A stretch of 37,215 bases of DNA from Burkholderiales bacterium (GTDB taxonomy: Bacteria; Pseudomonadota; Gammaproteobacteria; Burkholderiales; Burkholderiaceae_C), in assembly GCA_947448955.1 (NCBI GenBank), contig CANFPU010000020.1, positions 1 to 37,215 of the forward strand, read 5' to 3'. The translations under genes were made by a program, and so were the position numbers. Positions 15,704 through 23,959 of the stretch are shown piece by piece. Positions within the stretch are counted from its first letter, which is position 1. Each line of letters starts with the position of its first letter. The notes below the pieces were generated by a model. That model was not told where the DNA came from. It did not search any database and saw nothing but the letters and a program-made list of their open reading frames with translations.

Positions 15704-17629
15704 ATGGGTGCATGGCAGATCAACGGGCCGGCCCGCGGTACGGCCAAATCCTGGCGCGAGTTTGACCTTGGACTCGCCGCGCAGGTCGAGCGAATCACGG
15801 CTCCGGTGGGTCGTGGCATTGCGTGGGAAGGCACCGAGATCTGGGCTTACCGTGACCGGCCCAACAACTTGGTTGAGGTGCTGGCGGCCAACATCGCCCA
15901 GCGTCCTGAGCGTGAAGCTTATGTGTTTCACCCGGGTGGCCAGCGACTGAGCTGGCGCCAGGTTGGCGAGCAGGTTGACCGCGTCGCTGCGCGCCTGCGC
16001 CGCGACCACGGCCTGGTCAAAGGCGACAGGCTGTGCCTGCTGACGCTGGGCTGCCCGGACTACGTCATCAGTTATCTGGCGGCGATCAAGCTCGGTGCCA
16101 TCGCGGTGCCGGTCAACCTCGGGCTCACCGCCGAAGGCCTGGTCGCGCAGATTGACAAAGTCGGCGCCAAGGTCTTGCTGGTCTCACCCGAGGTCTGGCA
16201 GGCCAAGCTCGAGTCGGTTCGCGGCCGACTTGCCAGCTTTGAATCGGTGTTCATCACCGGCGACGCGGCGCCGCAGGGCTGCAGCGCATTTTCGGTGTTG
16301 AATCGGCCGGGTCAGGAGGCACCGGTTCACGAGACGATCGATGAATGGGACCTTTGCGCGATCTCGTTCACCTCGGGCACCACGGGTGCACCCAAGGGGA
16401 CGATGGCGATGCACATCAACGCGCTGGGCTGCGCGCAGAACATCGTGAATGTCGCCAAAGGGCTCGACGCCGATGACATCAACCTGTGCATGCCGCCGCT
16501 CTACCACAACACCGCGGTCTTTGCGGATTTCATGCCTGCGCTGCTGACCGGCGGCAAGTGCATCGTGATGAGCGCGTTCGCGCCGCTGGATGCGATCAAG
16601 CTGATCGAACAAGAGCGGGTCAGCTGGGCGGTGGCCGCGCCGATCATGCTGTGGATGATGATGAACCACCCGGCGTTCGGCTCGCATGACTGCAGCACCT
16701 TGAAGAAGATCATCTTCGGCGGGCATGCGGCCTCCGAGACTTACATCAACCAGCTCAAGCAGGCCTTTGATCCGGTCGCGATGGTCAACGGCGGCTCGGT
16801 GTCCGAGAGCACCGCGGTGGGCTTTGCGCTGCCCACTGAGGATGCGATCCGCAAGATCACCAGCTGCGGGTTGGCCACCCCCAACACCGACATTGCGATC
16901 TTCGACGAGGACGGTCGAGAACTTACCGAGCCTAACGCAATTGGTGAAGTGGCTTATCGCGGACAGCAGACCAATGCTGGTTACTGGGAAGAGCCCGGCA
17001 AGACCGCCGAGGTGTTTCGGCGTGACGGCTTCGTGTTGTCGGGCGACTGGGCCAAGATCGATGAAGAGGGTTATCTCTGGCTGCTCGATCGCAAGAAGGA
17101 CATGGTCGTTCGCGGTGGCCAGAACGTCTATTGCATCGAGGTCGAGAACAAGCTCTACCTGCACCCATCGGTGCTGCGAGCGGCAGTGGTCGGCGTGCCT
17201 GACCACTTGTTCTCCGAGCGGCTCAAAGCCGTGCTGGTGCTCAAGCCTGGCCACAGCGCCACCGCGCAGCAGATCCGGGATCATTGCGCTGCCAGACTCG
17301 CGCCTTACGAAGTCCCCGAGTACGTGGTGTTCGGGCAGGCCTTGCCGACCAATGCTGCGGGCAAGACGCTGAAGCCGCCACTGATCGATTTTTGGGGCGA
17401 CACCGACGACAACGCCGCCGCGCGACTCCAAGCGTTCTGCGCCAGCATGCCCGCGTCGCTGCTGGACCGGCCGCAACTCAAGGTCGATGGCGTCGCGGTG
17501 ACACCTCGCGAAGCGCTGGCCGCCGTCGAAGAGCACAGCGTGTTGGGCCAGCGCGTGGCCAAGATCATCGCCAGCCAAGGCTTGGTGGCGATGACCCAGC
17601 CCGACGAAGCGCGGTTCAGGCCGCGCTGA
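15704..17629 (+). CDS. AMP-binding acyl-CoA synthetase
   Basis: The 641-residue ANL-superfamily enzyme activates a carboxylic acid to acyl-AMP and then acyl-CoA. The ATP/phosphate loop is SFTSGTTGAPKGTMA (about 221-235). Other core motifs are GGSVSESTAVG, GYWEEPGKT, LSGDWAKIDEEGYLWLLDRK (the hinge Asp and Arg) and VRGGQNVYCIEVE, ending with the A10-type loop LPTNAAGKTLKP with the catalytic Lys. The N-terminus (about 60 residues) and the final 70 residues extend beyond the usual 540-residue core; the tail mentions no known domain. AGGAG at 15691-15695 supports the ATG at 15704. It probably performs the entry step of the catabolic island. Substrate chain length cannot be judged. Confidence 0.93.
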   Translation: MGAWQINGPARGTAKSWREFDLGLAAQVERITAPVGRGIAWEGTEIWAYRDRPNNLVEVLAANIAQRPEREAYVFHPGGQRLSWRQVGEQVDRVAARLRRDHGLVKGDRLCLLTLGCPDYVISYLAAIKLGAIAVPVNLGLTAEGLVAQIDKVGAKVLLVSPEVWQAKLESVRGRLASFESVFITGDAAPQGCSAFSVLNRPGQEAPVHETIDEWDLCAISFTSGTTGAPKGTMAMHINALGCAQNIVNVAKGLDADDINLCMPPLYHNTAVFADFMPALLTGGKCIVMSAFAPLDAIKLIEQERVSWAVAAPIMLWMMMNHPAFGSHDCSTLKKIIFGGHAASETYINQLKQAFDPVAMVNGGSVSESTAVGFALPTEDAIRKITSCGLATPNTDIAIFDEDGRELTEPNAIGEVAYRGQQTNAGYWEEPGKTAEVFRRDGFVLSGDWAKIDEEGYLWLLDRKKDMVVRGGQNVYCIEVENKLYLHPSVLRAAVVGVPDHLFSERLKAVLVLKPGHSATAQQIRDHCAARLAPYEVPEYVVFGQALPTNAAGKTLKPPLIDFWGDTDDNAAARLQAFCASMPASLLDRPQLKVDGVAVTPREALAAVEEHSVLGQRVAKIIASQGLVAMTQPDEARFRPR

Positions 17630-17630
17630 T

Positions 17631-17655
17631 CCGGTCGGACCGGCCGTCCCGGCCG
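17631..17655. terminator. GC-rich hairpins between convergent genes
   Basis: CCGGT (17631-17635)/ACCGG (17639-17643) and the overlapping CGGCC (17641-17645)/GGCCG (17651-17655) can form alternative stems in the 39-base gap between the synthetase stop and the convergent hydratase stop. No T-run follows on either strand. Confidence 0.4.
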
Positions 17656-17668
17656 TTCATTGTCCCGT

Positions 17669-18553
17669 TCACTCGAACGCCGGCTCGTCCCACCAAGGGA
17701 AAAAGTCGGGCATGTCGGTCGAAACCTTGTTCGGGTAGGCTGGCTGGCGCTTCTCGAGAAATGAGCTGACACCCTCCCGGGCATCGGCTGACTGGCCACG
17801 CGCCTGGATGGCGCGGCTATCGACCCGGTGCGCCATCATCGGGTGCTCCGCGCCCGCCATGTGCCACAGCATTTGGCGGGTTAGCGCGATCGACACCGGC
17901 GCGGTGTTGTCAGCGATCTCGCGCGCCAGCGCACGCGCCGCCGGCAGCAGGTCTGCGGGTGCGTGCAGCGAACGAACCAGGCCGCGGTCCAGCGCTTCCT
18001 GCGCGCCAAACACCCTGCCGGTGAAACACCATTCCAGTGCGGTCTGCATGCCCACCAGGCGAGACAGGAACCACGTCGATGCGGCCTCTGGCGTGATGCC
18101 ACGGCGCGAGAAGACGAAGCCAAATCGGGCGTCGGTTGATGCCAGCCGGATGTCCATTGGCATCTGCATCGTCACGCCGATGCCGACGGCCGCGCCGTTG
18201 ATCGCACCGATCACGGGTTTCAGGCTCTTGAAGATCCGCAGCGTCGTGATGCCGCCGCCATCGCGGTAGACGTCGTTGACTTTGTAGGCGTCTCGCGCCG
18301 ATTCGCTGCGTGAGGCATAGTCGAACGTCTTGCCGCCCGACGACAGGTCGGCGCCGGCGCAGAAAGCACGGCCTGCGCCGGTGATGATGACCACGCGCAC
18401 GGCGTCATCGGCGTCGGTCCGGTCGAACACGGCGACCAACTCGTCACGCATCTGGGTGGTGAAAGCGTTGAGTTTTTCGGGACGGTTCAGCGTGATCGTC
18501 GCGATGCCGTCTTCGACGCTGTAGAGCAGGGTTTCAAATGTGGCCAAGGTCAT
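17669..18553 (-). CDS. Enoyl-CoA hydratase/isomerase (crotonase family)
   Basis: The 294-residue crotonase-fold protein has TLNRPEKLNAF, the oxyanion segment GAGRAFCAGADL (about 59-70) and the second loop INGAAVGIGVTMQMPMD. A Glu at position 156 in RRGITPEAAST is at the place of the hydratase catalytic Glu. The other Glu of classical mitochondrial hydratase is replaced in the GIGV loop, so it may act as a hydratase or an isomerase. GGAGAAG lies just before the ATG. It is downstream of the amidohydrolase on the same strand with a 94-base gap containing 11-base repeats, and it converges with the synthetase. Confidence 0.92.
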   Translation of the reverse strand: MTLATFETLLYSVEDGIATITLNRPEKLNAFTTQMRDELVAVFDRTDADDAVRVVIITGAGRAFCAGADLSSGGKTFDYASRSESARDAYKVNDVYRDGGGITTLRIFKSLKPVIGAINGAAVGIGVTMQMPMDIRLASTDARFGFVFSRRGITPEAASTWFLSRLVGMQTALEWCFTGRVFGAQEALDRGLVRSLHAPADLLPAARALAREIADNTAPVSIALTRQMLWHMAGAEHPMMAHRVDSRAIQARGQSADAREGVSSFLEKRQPAYPNKVSTDMPDFFPWWDEPAFE

Positions 18554-18578
18554 GTCTTCTCCGGGTCTGTTGTTGAGC

Positions 18579-18621
18579 GCTCGTTGAATGCTCGTTGAAC
18601 GTTGTTGATACGCTGGTTGAA
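18579..18621. repeat. 11-base phased short repeats
   Basis: GCTCGTTGAA occurs at 18579-18588 and 18590-18599, and GCTGGTTGAA at 18612-18621, all in an 11-base register with a degenerate copy between. It fills the gap before the hydratase start and may bind a regulator or simply be a slippage product. Confidence 0.5.
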
Positions 18622-18647
18622 CGCTGCCAAGCAGTGCAGGGGGTTGG

Positions 18648-19850
18648 TCAGCTTTGCGCTGCCAGGCTTCGCTCGGGTGCTGGCCGACGCAGTTCGGGCG
18701 CGAGCCCGGCGCCCATCAGGTCGATGAAGTTGTCGGCGTAGAAGCGCTGGCGCGCCACGCTGCTGCAGCCTTGCAGTGACTCGTCGAATCGCTTCAATGG
18801 GTGGCGGCCGCCCTCGACATGGGGGTAGTCTGACGAGAACATGCAGACCTCTTCGCCAGCCTGCGCGACGATCCAGCCGCTGTCCTCGTGCGGGTAGGGC
18901 GTGACGCGGAGCTGCCGGCGGACGATCTCGCTAGGTTTGGCCGACAGCTTCTGCAGCCTTTCCTCGTTGCGCAGGAAGGCATGCGCTGCCGAATCCAACG
19001 CCCGCATCCAGCCCGGTACCCAGGCCGCGCCCAGCTCGATCGCGCCCCATTTGAGGTTCGGAAAGCGGTCGAACACGCCGTCAAAGATCAGCGTGGCCAG
19101 CGTCTGCATCACCGAGCTCGGGATCGGCATGTAACTGACCGCGGTGAAGTTGTCGTCACCGCCGTGGAAATCAGGCACCGGCGGCAAGCCGTTTTCCTTG
19201 TAGACCGGGCTCATTTTCTCTTCGCCGCCGACATGGAACAGCACCGGCAAGCCCGCTTCCTGCGCCTGGGCCCAGACGGCATCGAGTGCAATGTGGCTGG
19301 GCGCATGGTGCTGCGGGCAACGCGACGGCACCATCAGCGCTTTGGCGCCCAGCGCGATCGCCTCTTGCGTCAGCGTCTTGGCGCGGGCCGGGTCTTCCAG
19401 CGGCACATAGGCGGTGGCCAACAGTCGTGGGTCGACCGCACAGAAGTCGGTCATCATCCGGTTGTGGGCCTGCGCCGCGGCATAGCACAGCGCCATGTCG
19501 CTGCCCTGGTCGAGCCCGAAGTTACCGAGGCTGAAGGTGGTGAAGACCAGCTGGCTGGCGAAGCCGAGTTGGTCCAGCGCATGCGGCCGGTCGGCGGCAA
19601 TGAACGCGCCGTGGGCCTCGTAGTTCTTGCGCAGCAGCAGGTTGGCATCGACGCCGGCGCGGAACGACGGATCGGCGTGGGCCTCGCGCGACCGGCCCGG
19701 CCGAAGGTTGCGGTTCAAGGCACCGCGATAGCCTGCGCAGCCATGAAACTGCGCCAGCAGGCGCGGATCGAAATAGGGATCGAGGCAGTCGTCCAACTCC
19801 ATCAAGTGGCTGTCAGCATCATGGATCAAGCGCCCGTTGGCGTAGCTCAT
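18648..19850 (-). CDS. Amidohydrolase-2 family metal-dependent hydrolase/decarboxylase
   Basis: The 400-residue TIM-barrel protein starts with LIHDADSHLMEL, the D-x-H form of the first metal site found in the amidohydrolase-2 (PF04909) family, and continues with VPSRCPQHHAPSHIALDAVW, LPVLFHVGGEE (His on strand 5) and MFSSDYPHVEGGRHP (the Asp of strand 8). Studied relatives include ACMSD and gamma-resorcylate decarboxylase, which decarboxylate aromatic or related acids, but many members act on C-N or C-O bonds or are unassigned. GAGGA precedes the ATG. It lies between a CoA-transferase and a hydratase gene, all on the minus strand, so a ring-fission or decarboxylation step in the same pathway is a fair guess. 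Confidence 0.9.
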   Translation of the reverse strand: MSYANGRLIHDADSHLMELDDCLDPYFDPRLLAQFHGCAGYRGALNRNLRPGRSREAHADPSFRAGVDANLLLRKNYEAHGAFIAADRPHALDQLGFASQLVFTTFSLGNFGLDQGSDMALCYAAAQAHNRMMTDFCAVDPRLLATAYVPLEDPARAKTLTQEAIALGAKALMVPSRCPQHHAPSHIALDAVWAQAQEAGLPVLFHVGGEEKMSPVYKENGLPPVPDFHGGDDNFTAVSYMPIPSSVMQTLATLIFDGVFDRFPNLKWGAIELGAAWVPGWMRALDSAAHAFLRNEERLQKLSAKPSEIVRRQLRVTPYPHEDSGWIVAQAGEEVCMFSSDYPHVEGGRHPLKRFDESLQGCSSVARQRFYADNFIDLMGAGLAPELRRPAPERSLAAQS

Positions 19851-19902
19851 GTCGGTCCTCAGTTTGGGGTTGCAGTGAAGAGTTCGCTGTCTTTGAAGGG
19901 GA

Positions 19903-21135
19903 TCAATCCAGAGCCTTGTCGTCTCCCTCGAAGACCACCCGGGCTTCGATCAGTCCGGCAATGGTCTGTTCGTCGTAACCGGCGTCACGCAGCACGCTGG
20001 CGCTGTGCTGGCCCAGCGTCGGCGCCGGCCCGGGACTGCGCTTGACCACGCCGGCGATCGCGATCGGGTTGGCCACCGTCAGGCCTTCGCGGTGCGCGTA
20101 CGGCACGATGGCGCCTGCGCTGCGCATCTGCGGGTCATCGTTGATATCGGCCAGCGTGCCGATCACGCCGAAGGTGATGCCCGCGGCGTCGAGCCGCTGG
20201 CGCCAGACCGCCAGGTTGTCCTGGGCAAAACGCTGGTCGAACAAGGCGATCAGCGCGACCTTGTTCTCGGCCCTGGCGGCTTGCGTGGCAAAGCGTGGGT
20301 CGATGGCCAAGTGGGCCAGATCCAGCGCTTTCAGCAGTGATGGCAATTGGCGCGCCTCGTTGAGCACCACCAGGTTGAGCCAGCGGCCGTCGCTGCAGCG
20401 GTAGATATTGCCCAGCGGATTGGGCGCGTTGTCGCGCGGCTGACGCGGTGGGTAGACGACGCCCGAGAGGTGGGCCTGCACCTGAACGCCATTGGCCCAC
20501 AGGCCGTTGGCCAGCAGCGAGGTGCTGACCAGCCCGCCCAGGCCGCTGCGTTCGCGCCGGTACAGCGCGGTGGTGATCGCAGCAAACAGCGTGACCGCGC
20601 TGGGCTGGTCGCCCATGCCCGAGACCGGCCGCGTCGGTGCGGCGCTATGGTCTGCCTTGACCAGGTCCATCAACCCGGGCCTGGCCCAGTAAGCGGTGAC
20701 ATCGAACCCGCTTTTCTCGGCCTCGGGCCCAGTTTCGCCGTACGCCGTCATCGAGGCGTAGACCAGCCTCGGGTTGATCGCCAGCAAGCGATCATGGGCG
20801 ATGCCCAGGCGTTGGCGCACCGCCAGCGGCAGGTTGGTGATGAAGACATCGGCCTGCGCCACCAACCGGTGCAGCACCGCCTGGCCCTCGGCCTGCTTCA
20901 GATCCAGCGCCAGACTGCGTTTGTCGCGTGAACTCAAGTCCCAGGGGTAATTGCTGTCTGCCGCTGGGCTGCCGGGAAAGCGGTACAGGCCGCGGTGCGG
21001 GTCGCCGTCCGGGGGTTCGACTTTGACGACGTCGGCACCGAAGTCCGCCAGCATCATCGCCGCTGCCGGCGCCGCAATGAAGCTGGCGCAGTCGATCACT
21101 TTCAAACCGTCAAAAGGGCGTTCGCTGTTCGTCAT
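19903..21135 (-). CDS. CaiB/BaiF family (class III) CoA-transferase
   Basis: The 410-residue protein shows the class III features: LKVIDCASFIAAPAAAMMLA, DFGADVVKVEPPDGDPHRG, DKRSLALDLK, NPRLVYASMTAYGETGP and FDVTAYWARPGLMDL, where D145 sits at the catalytic Asp position. Such enzymes move CoA between acids without ATP, for example formyl-CoA:oxalate or bile-acid CoA transferases. ATG 21135 is chosen because the conserved domain begins 10 residues later; the frame extends upstream to 21309 but crosses the divergent gene's start region. It offers a second route to CoA-ester formation besides the AMP-dependent synthetase. Confidence 0.93.
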   Translation of the reverse strand: MTNSERPFDGLKVIDCASFIAAPAAAMMLADFGADVVKVEPPDGDPHRGLYRFPGSPAADSNYPWDLSSRDKRSLALDLKQAEGQAVLHRLVAQADVFITNLPLAVRQRLGIAHDRLLAINPRLVYASMTAYGETGPEAEKSGFDVTAYWARPGLMDLVKADHSAAPTRPVSGMGDQPSAVTLFAAITTALYRRERSGLGGLVSTSLLANGLWANGVQVQAHLSGVVYPPRQPRDNAPNPLGNIYRCSDGRWLNLVVLNEARQLPSLLKALDLAHLAIDPRFATQAARAENKVALIALFDQRFAQDNLAVWRQRLDAAGITFGVIGTLADINDDPQMRSAGAIVPYAHREGLTVANPIAIAGVVKRSPGPAPTLGQHSASVLRDAGYDEQTIAGLIEARVVFEGDDKALD

Positions 21136-21160
21136 CTGCAATCCTGGCTGTGCTGTGAGA

Positions 21161-21200
21161 GCATGCGGCCCGAGCCAAAGCCCTCGGCGCTGCATGCGGC
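21161..21200. promoter_or_regulatory. Direct repeats in the divergent CoA-transferase/DUF2889 promoter region
   Basis: GCATGCGGC is present at 21161-21169 and again at 21192-21200, 31 bases apart, close to three helical turns. Between them CCGAG (21170-21174) and CTCGG (21183-21187) form an inverted repeat. The site is between two divergent starts and may be a regulator binding region. Confidence 0.35.
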
Positions 21201-21248
21201 GTCCGACCAATGCGCTGAACCGACAACTTTTGACCCTGGAGAGATTGA

Positions 21249-21848
21249 ATGACCGTGCCTGGTGAAGCTCTGCATGCCGACCTCGAGGGCGGCTGGATCC
21301 TGCCGCCACCTGCCGCGCGCGAGACCGTGCACACCCGCAGCATCGTCTGCCGCAGTTTCAGGCGTGACGACAAGATGATCGACATCGATGGTCGGTTCAT
21401 CGACACCCGGCCGTTTGCCTACCACAACGATTTCCGCGGCGCTTGCCCGCCTGGCGCGGCGCTGCACAACATGCAGCTGCGTCTGACGATCAACCGCGAG
21501 CGCGCGATCCACGCGCTGGTCGCGGCCATGCCCAACACGCCCTACACCGGCTGTGCCGACATCAGCCCGAACTTCCAGCGCGTGGTCGGTCTGTCGATTG
21601 GCCGAGGTTTTCGCAAGGCGCTGCGCGAGCAGCTCGGCGGTGTCGAAGGTTGCACCCACGTGCTGGCCTTGCTCGAAGCGATGGCCGCTGCGGCCACGCA
21701 GTCTTTCGCGTCGAATGCCTACGCACCGCGCGAGCCTGGCGCGCCTGAGCCGGTCCGCATCTGGCGCATCGAGGCGCTGCTCGGTACCTGTCATTCGTAC
21801 CGCGACGACGGACCGGTCATGGCACAGATGAGACGCCGTCGCGCCTGA
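21249..21848 (+). CDS. DUF2889 family protein
   Basis: The 199-residue soluble protein matches DUF2889: RETVHTRSIVCRSFRRDD near the start, DIDGRFIDTRPFAYHNDFRG, a central LRLTINRERAIHALVAAMPN, and the family's end motif GCTHVLALLEAMAAAATQ. It has no assigned function. Conserved Asp, His and Cys residues suggest a catalytic or metal-binding role, but that is inference. GGAG at 21238-21241 supports the start. It is divergent from the CoA-transferase gene and converges with the kinase gene at a 12-base gap. Its presence inside a CoA-ester catabolic island is the only functional clue. Confidence 0.85.
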   Translation: MTVPGEALHADLEGGWILPPPAARETVHTRSIVCRSFRRDDKMIDIDGRFIDTRPFAYHNDFRGACPPGAALHNMQLRLTINRERAIHALVAAMPNTPYTGCADISPNFQRVVGLSIGRGFRKALREQLGGVEGCTHVLALLEAMAAAATQSFASNAYAPREPGAPEPVRIWRIEALLGTCHSYRDDGPVMAQMRRRRA

Positions 21849-21859
21849 TCCAGGCCGGG

Positions 21860-22942
21860 TCAAACTTTTCGCTCCAGCCGCTCGACTGCGGCCTCTGCCT
21901 GTGTCAGCGCCAGCAGGATCGATCGCTTCAGGCCTTCGAGATCGACACCGACCGTGCTCTTCTTGCCTTCAAGGTAGCGCGAGTACACGCCGTGCACGAT
22001 GGCCGCGGTCTTCCAGCGGTTGAAGCCGATGTAGTAGTCGAGCTTGGACAGGTCGCGGCCGGTGCGCGCGGCGTAGCGCTCAGCCATCTCGCGGCGGCTG
22101 GGAAAGCCGGGCAGCGTAGTCGGTGGCACGGCCCGCACCGGCGGCGGATCGCTCGGCTCTGCCCATTGGTTCAACGCGTATGCCAGATCAGCCAGTGGGT
22201 CGCCCAATGTGGAGATTTCCCAGTCGACGACCGCTGCGATCGCGCCGTCAGCGCCGACCAGCGTGTTGTGCAGACCGTAGTCGCCGTGGACGATACGCGC
22301 CGGTCCCTGGTCCGGGACGTTGGTCAGAAAATACTGTTGCAGCGAGTGCGCCCGCGGGTCATCCAGGTCGGCGCCGGCGATTGATGCGTTCCAAGACCGA
22401 TACCAGGTTCTGAGTTGCCGCCCGATGTAATCATCCTTCTTGCCCAGGTCGCTCAGACCCACCGCATCCGGGTCGATCGAGTGCAGGTCGGCCAGCACAT
22501 CGATGAAGGAATGCGCGAGCTTGATCCGCAGCGGTTCTGGCGCCCAGCGCCGGGCATCGTCTGCGGAGTAGAGCGGGTGGCCGTCGACGTGACCCATCAC
22601 GTAGAACAGCGCGCCGGTCACGCCCGGGTCGTCGCAGAAGCCGAGTGCGCGCGGCACCGGGACGGCACTACCGTCGAGCGCGCTGATCAAGGACCATTCG
22701 CGGGCCATGTCATGCGCTTTGGGCAGCAACTCGCCCATCGGTGGGCGACGGATCACCGCGCGCTGGCCGTGCGCGTCTTCGATCAGGTAGGTCAGGTTGG
22801 AATGCCCGCCTTCGAGCCGGGTCCAGACCAGCGGGGTCTTCAGGCTCGGGATCTGGCGGTCAATCCAAGCCTCGACCGATGCGGTGTCGTAGCCCACAGG
22901 CTGATGGGCCGGCTGGCTGGCTGGCTGGGTGCTGCTGGTCAT
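21860..22942 (-). CDS. Aminoglycoside-phosphotransferase-fold kinase (ACAD10/LvaA-like)
   Basis: The 360-residue protein has the APH/choline-kinase fold. LEGGHSNLTYLIE is the nucleotide loop, VIRRPPMGELLPKAHDM follows, HGDYGLHN (219-226) is the Brenner catalytic loop with D221 and N226, and VVDWEISTLGDPLADLAYAL has the metal-binding D240. This branch is the one fused to acyl-CoA dehydrogenase in animal ACAD10/11 and represented by LvaA of Pseudomonas putida, where 4-hydroxyacyl-CoA is phosphorylated before elimination. Antibiotic resistance is not suggested. Its location among hydratase, thiolase and dehydrogenase genes supports an acyl-CoA role. The N-terminal 20 residues are a Ser/Gln/Pro tail encoded in part by a GGCT repeat. 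Confidence 0.9.
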   Translation of the reverse strand: MTSSTQPASQPAHQPVGYDTASVEAWIDRQIPSLKTPLVWTRLEGGHSNLTYLIEDAHGQRAVIRRPPMGELLPKAHDMAREWSLISALDGSAVPVPRALGFCDDPGVTGALFYVMGHVDGHPLYSADDARRWAPEPLRIKLAHSFIDVLADLHSIDPDAVGLSDLGKKDDYIGRQLRTWYRSWNASIAGADLDDPRAHSLQQYFLTNVPDQGPARIVHGDYGLHNTLVGADGAIAAVVDWEISTLGDPLADLAYALNQWAEPSDPPPVRAVPPTTLPGFPSRREMAERYAARTGRDLSKLDYYIGFNRWKTAAIVHGVYSRYLEGKKSTVGVDLEGLKRSILLALTQAEAAVERLERKV

Positions 22943-23019
22943 GTCGTCATCCTGGTCGATGGGGTGCGAGGGCTGGCCGCCTTCGCACCGGGCTGGAATG
23001 GGCAGCGATCAACGCGCGA

Positions 23020-23829
23020 TCAAGCGCCCTTGAACACCGGCTTGCGGCGCTCCAGAAACGCCATGCCGCCTTCGCGCGCATCGGCGCTGTCGGCGGCCAG
23101 TGCCTGGTGCGAGGCTTCCATCGCCAGCGTTTCGTCGTAGGTCTGTTCGAGCGCGCGCGCCAGACCTTTGCGCATCAAGCCCAGCGCCAGCGTCGGGCCG
23201 TTGGCCAGGCGCTCAGCCAGCGCGTGCGCCTGGCTCATCAGCTCGGCGTCTTCGACCGCGCGGTAGATCAGCCCCCATTGCTCGGCCTTCTCTGCGGCGA
23301 TGCGCTCGCCCAGCATCATCATCTCGGTTGCACGGGCCTTGCCGACCTGGCGCGCCAGCATCCAGGTTGCGCCGCCATCGGGCACCAGACCGATGTTGAC
23401 GAAGGCCTCGAGGAAGTAGGCCGAGCGCGCCGCGAGCGTGAAATCTGCCGCCAGTGCGAGCGAGCAACCGATGCCGGCTGCCACGCCGTTGACCGCCGCG
23501 ATCACCGGCACTGACAGCTTTGACAGCGCGACCATCGTCGGGCTGTAGCTATCGCTCAGTGACTTGTAGGTTTGGGCGCCGCGCGAGACGGTGGTGTCCG
23601 TGCTGCGGCCTTGCAGGTCGGCGCCGCTGCAAAAGGCGCGTCCCTCGCCGGTGATCAGCAACGCGCGCGCGCCCAGAGCCGGCAGTTGCTTGAGCGCCTC
23701 GCCGATCTCGACGAACATCGCTGGCGGCGCGGCGTTCAGTCGCTGTGGGCGGTTCAAGGTTAGCGTGGCCACCGAGCCGGTCATTTCCAGGCGGATCGTC
23801 TCGAACAAGGGCGGGGAATCATGGCTCAT
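23020..23829 (-). CDS. Enoyl-CoA hydratase/isomerase, PaaG-like
   Basis: The 269-residue crotonase-fold protein has TLNRPQRLNA, GEGRAFCSGADLQGRS (oxyanion loop), AAVNGVAAGIGCSLALAADF and NIGLVPDGGATWMLARQVG. The catalytic position carries Asp (D151) rather than Glu, as in PaaG and related delta-isomerases, which shift double bonds or open ring epoxides of phenylacetyl-CoA type. Isomerase activity is therefore more likely than simple hydration, with moderate certainty. ATG 23829 begins the conserved region; the frame is open to 23880. It is divergent from the thiolase gene and upstream of the kinase gene on the minus strand. Confidence 0.92.
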   Translation of the reverse strand: MSHDSPPLFETIRLEMTGSVATLTLNRPQRLNAAPPAMFVEIGEALKQLPALGARALLITGEGRAFCSGADLQGRSTDTTVSRGAQTYKSLSDSYSPTMVALSKLSVPVIAAVNGVAAGIGCSLALAADFTLAARSAYFLEAFVNIGLVPDGGATWMLARQVGKARATEMMMLGERIAAEKAEQWGLIYRAVEDAELMSQAHALAERLANGPTLALGLMRKGLARALEQTYDETLAMEASHQALAADSADAREGGMAFLERRKPVFKGA

Positions 23830-23959
23830 CTTGGTCTCCAGGGTGATGGCGGCCAGCGTAGCGGCGCGCGTTCCCCGCATCTGTCACCCACTGGACTGCG
23901 GCGGCGTTCAGCGCGGGACCACAATCCATGTACAACTCACTTCTTGCTGGAGCCTGGCC

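Noticed and set aside
22912-22930. GGCT tetranucleotide run at the start of the kinase gene as a phase-variation switch
   Set aside because: Only four units in the coding tail; too short to be a likely contingency locus.
21860-22942. Aminoglycoside resistance gene
   Set aside because: It has the APH fold, but sequence type and neighbours point to the acyl-CoA-linked ACAD10/LvaA branch.
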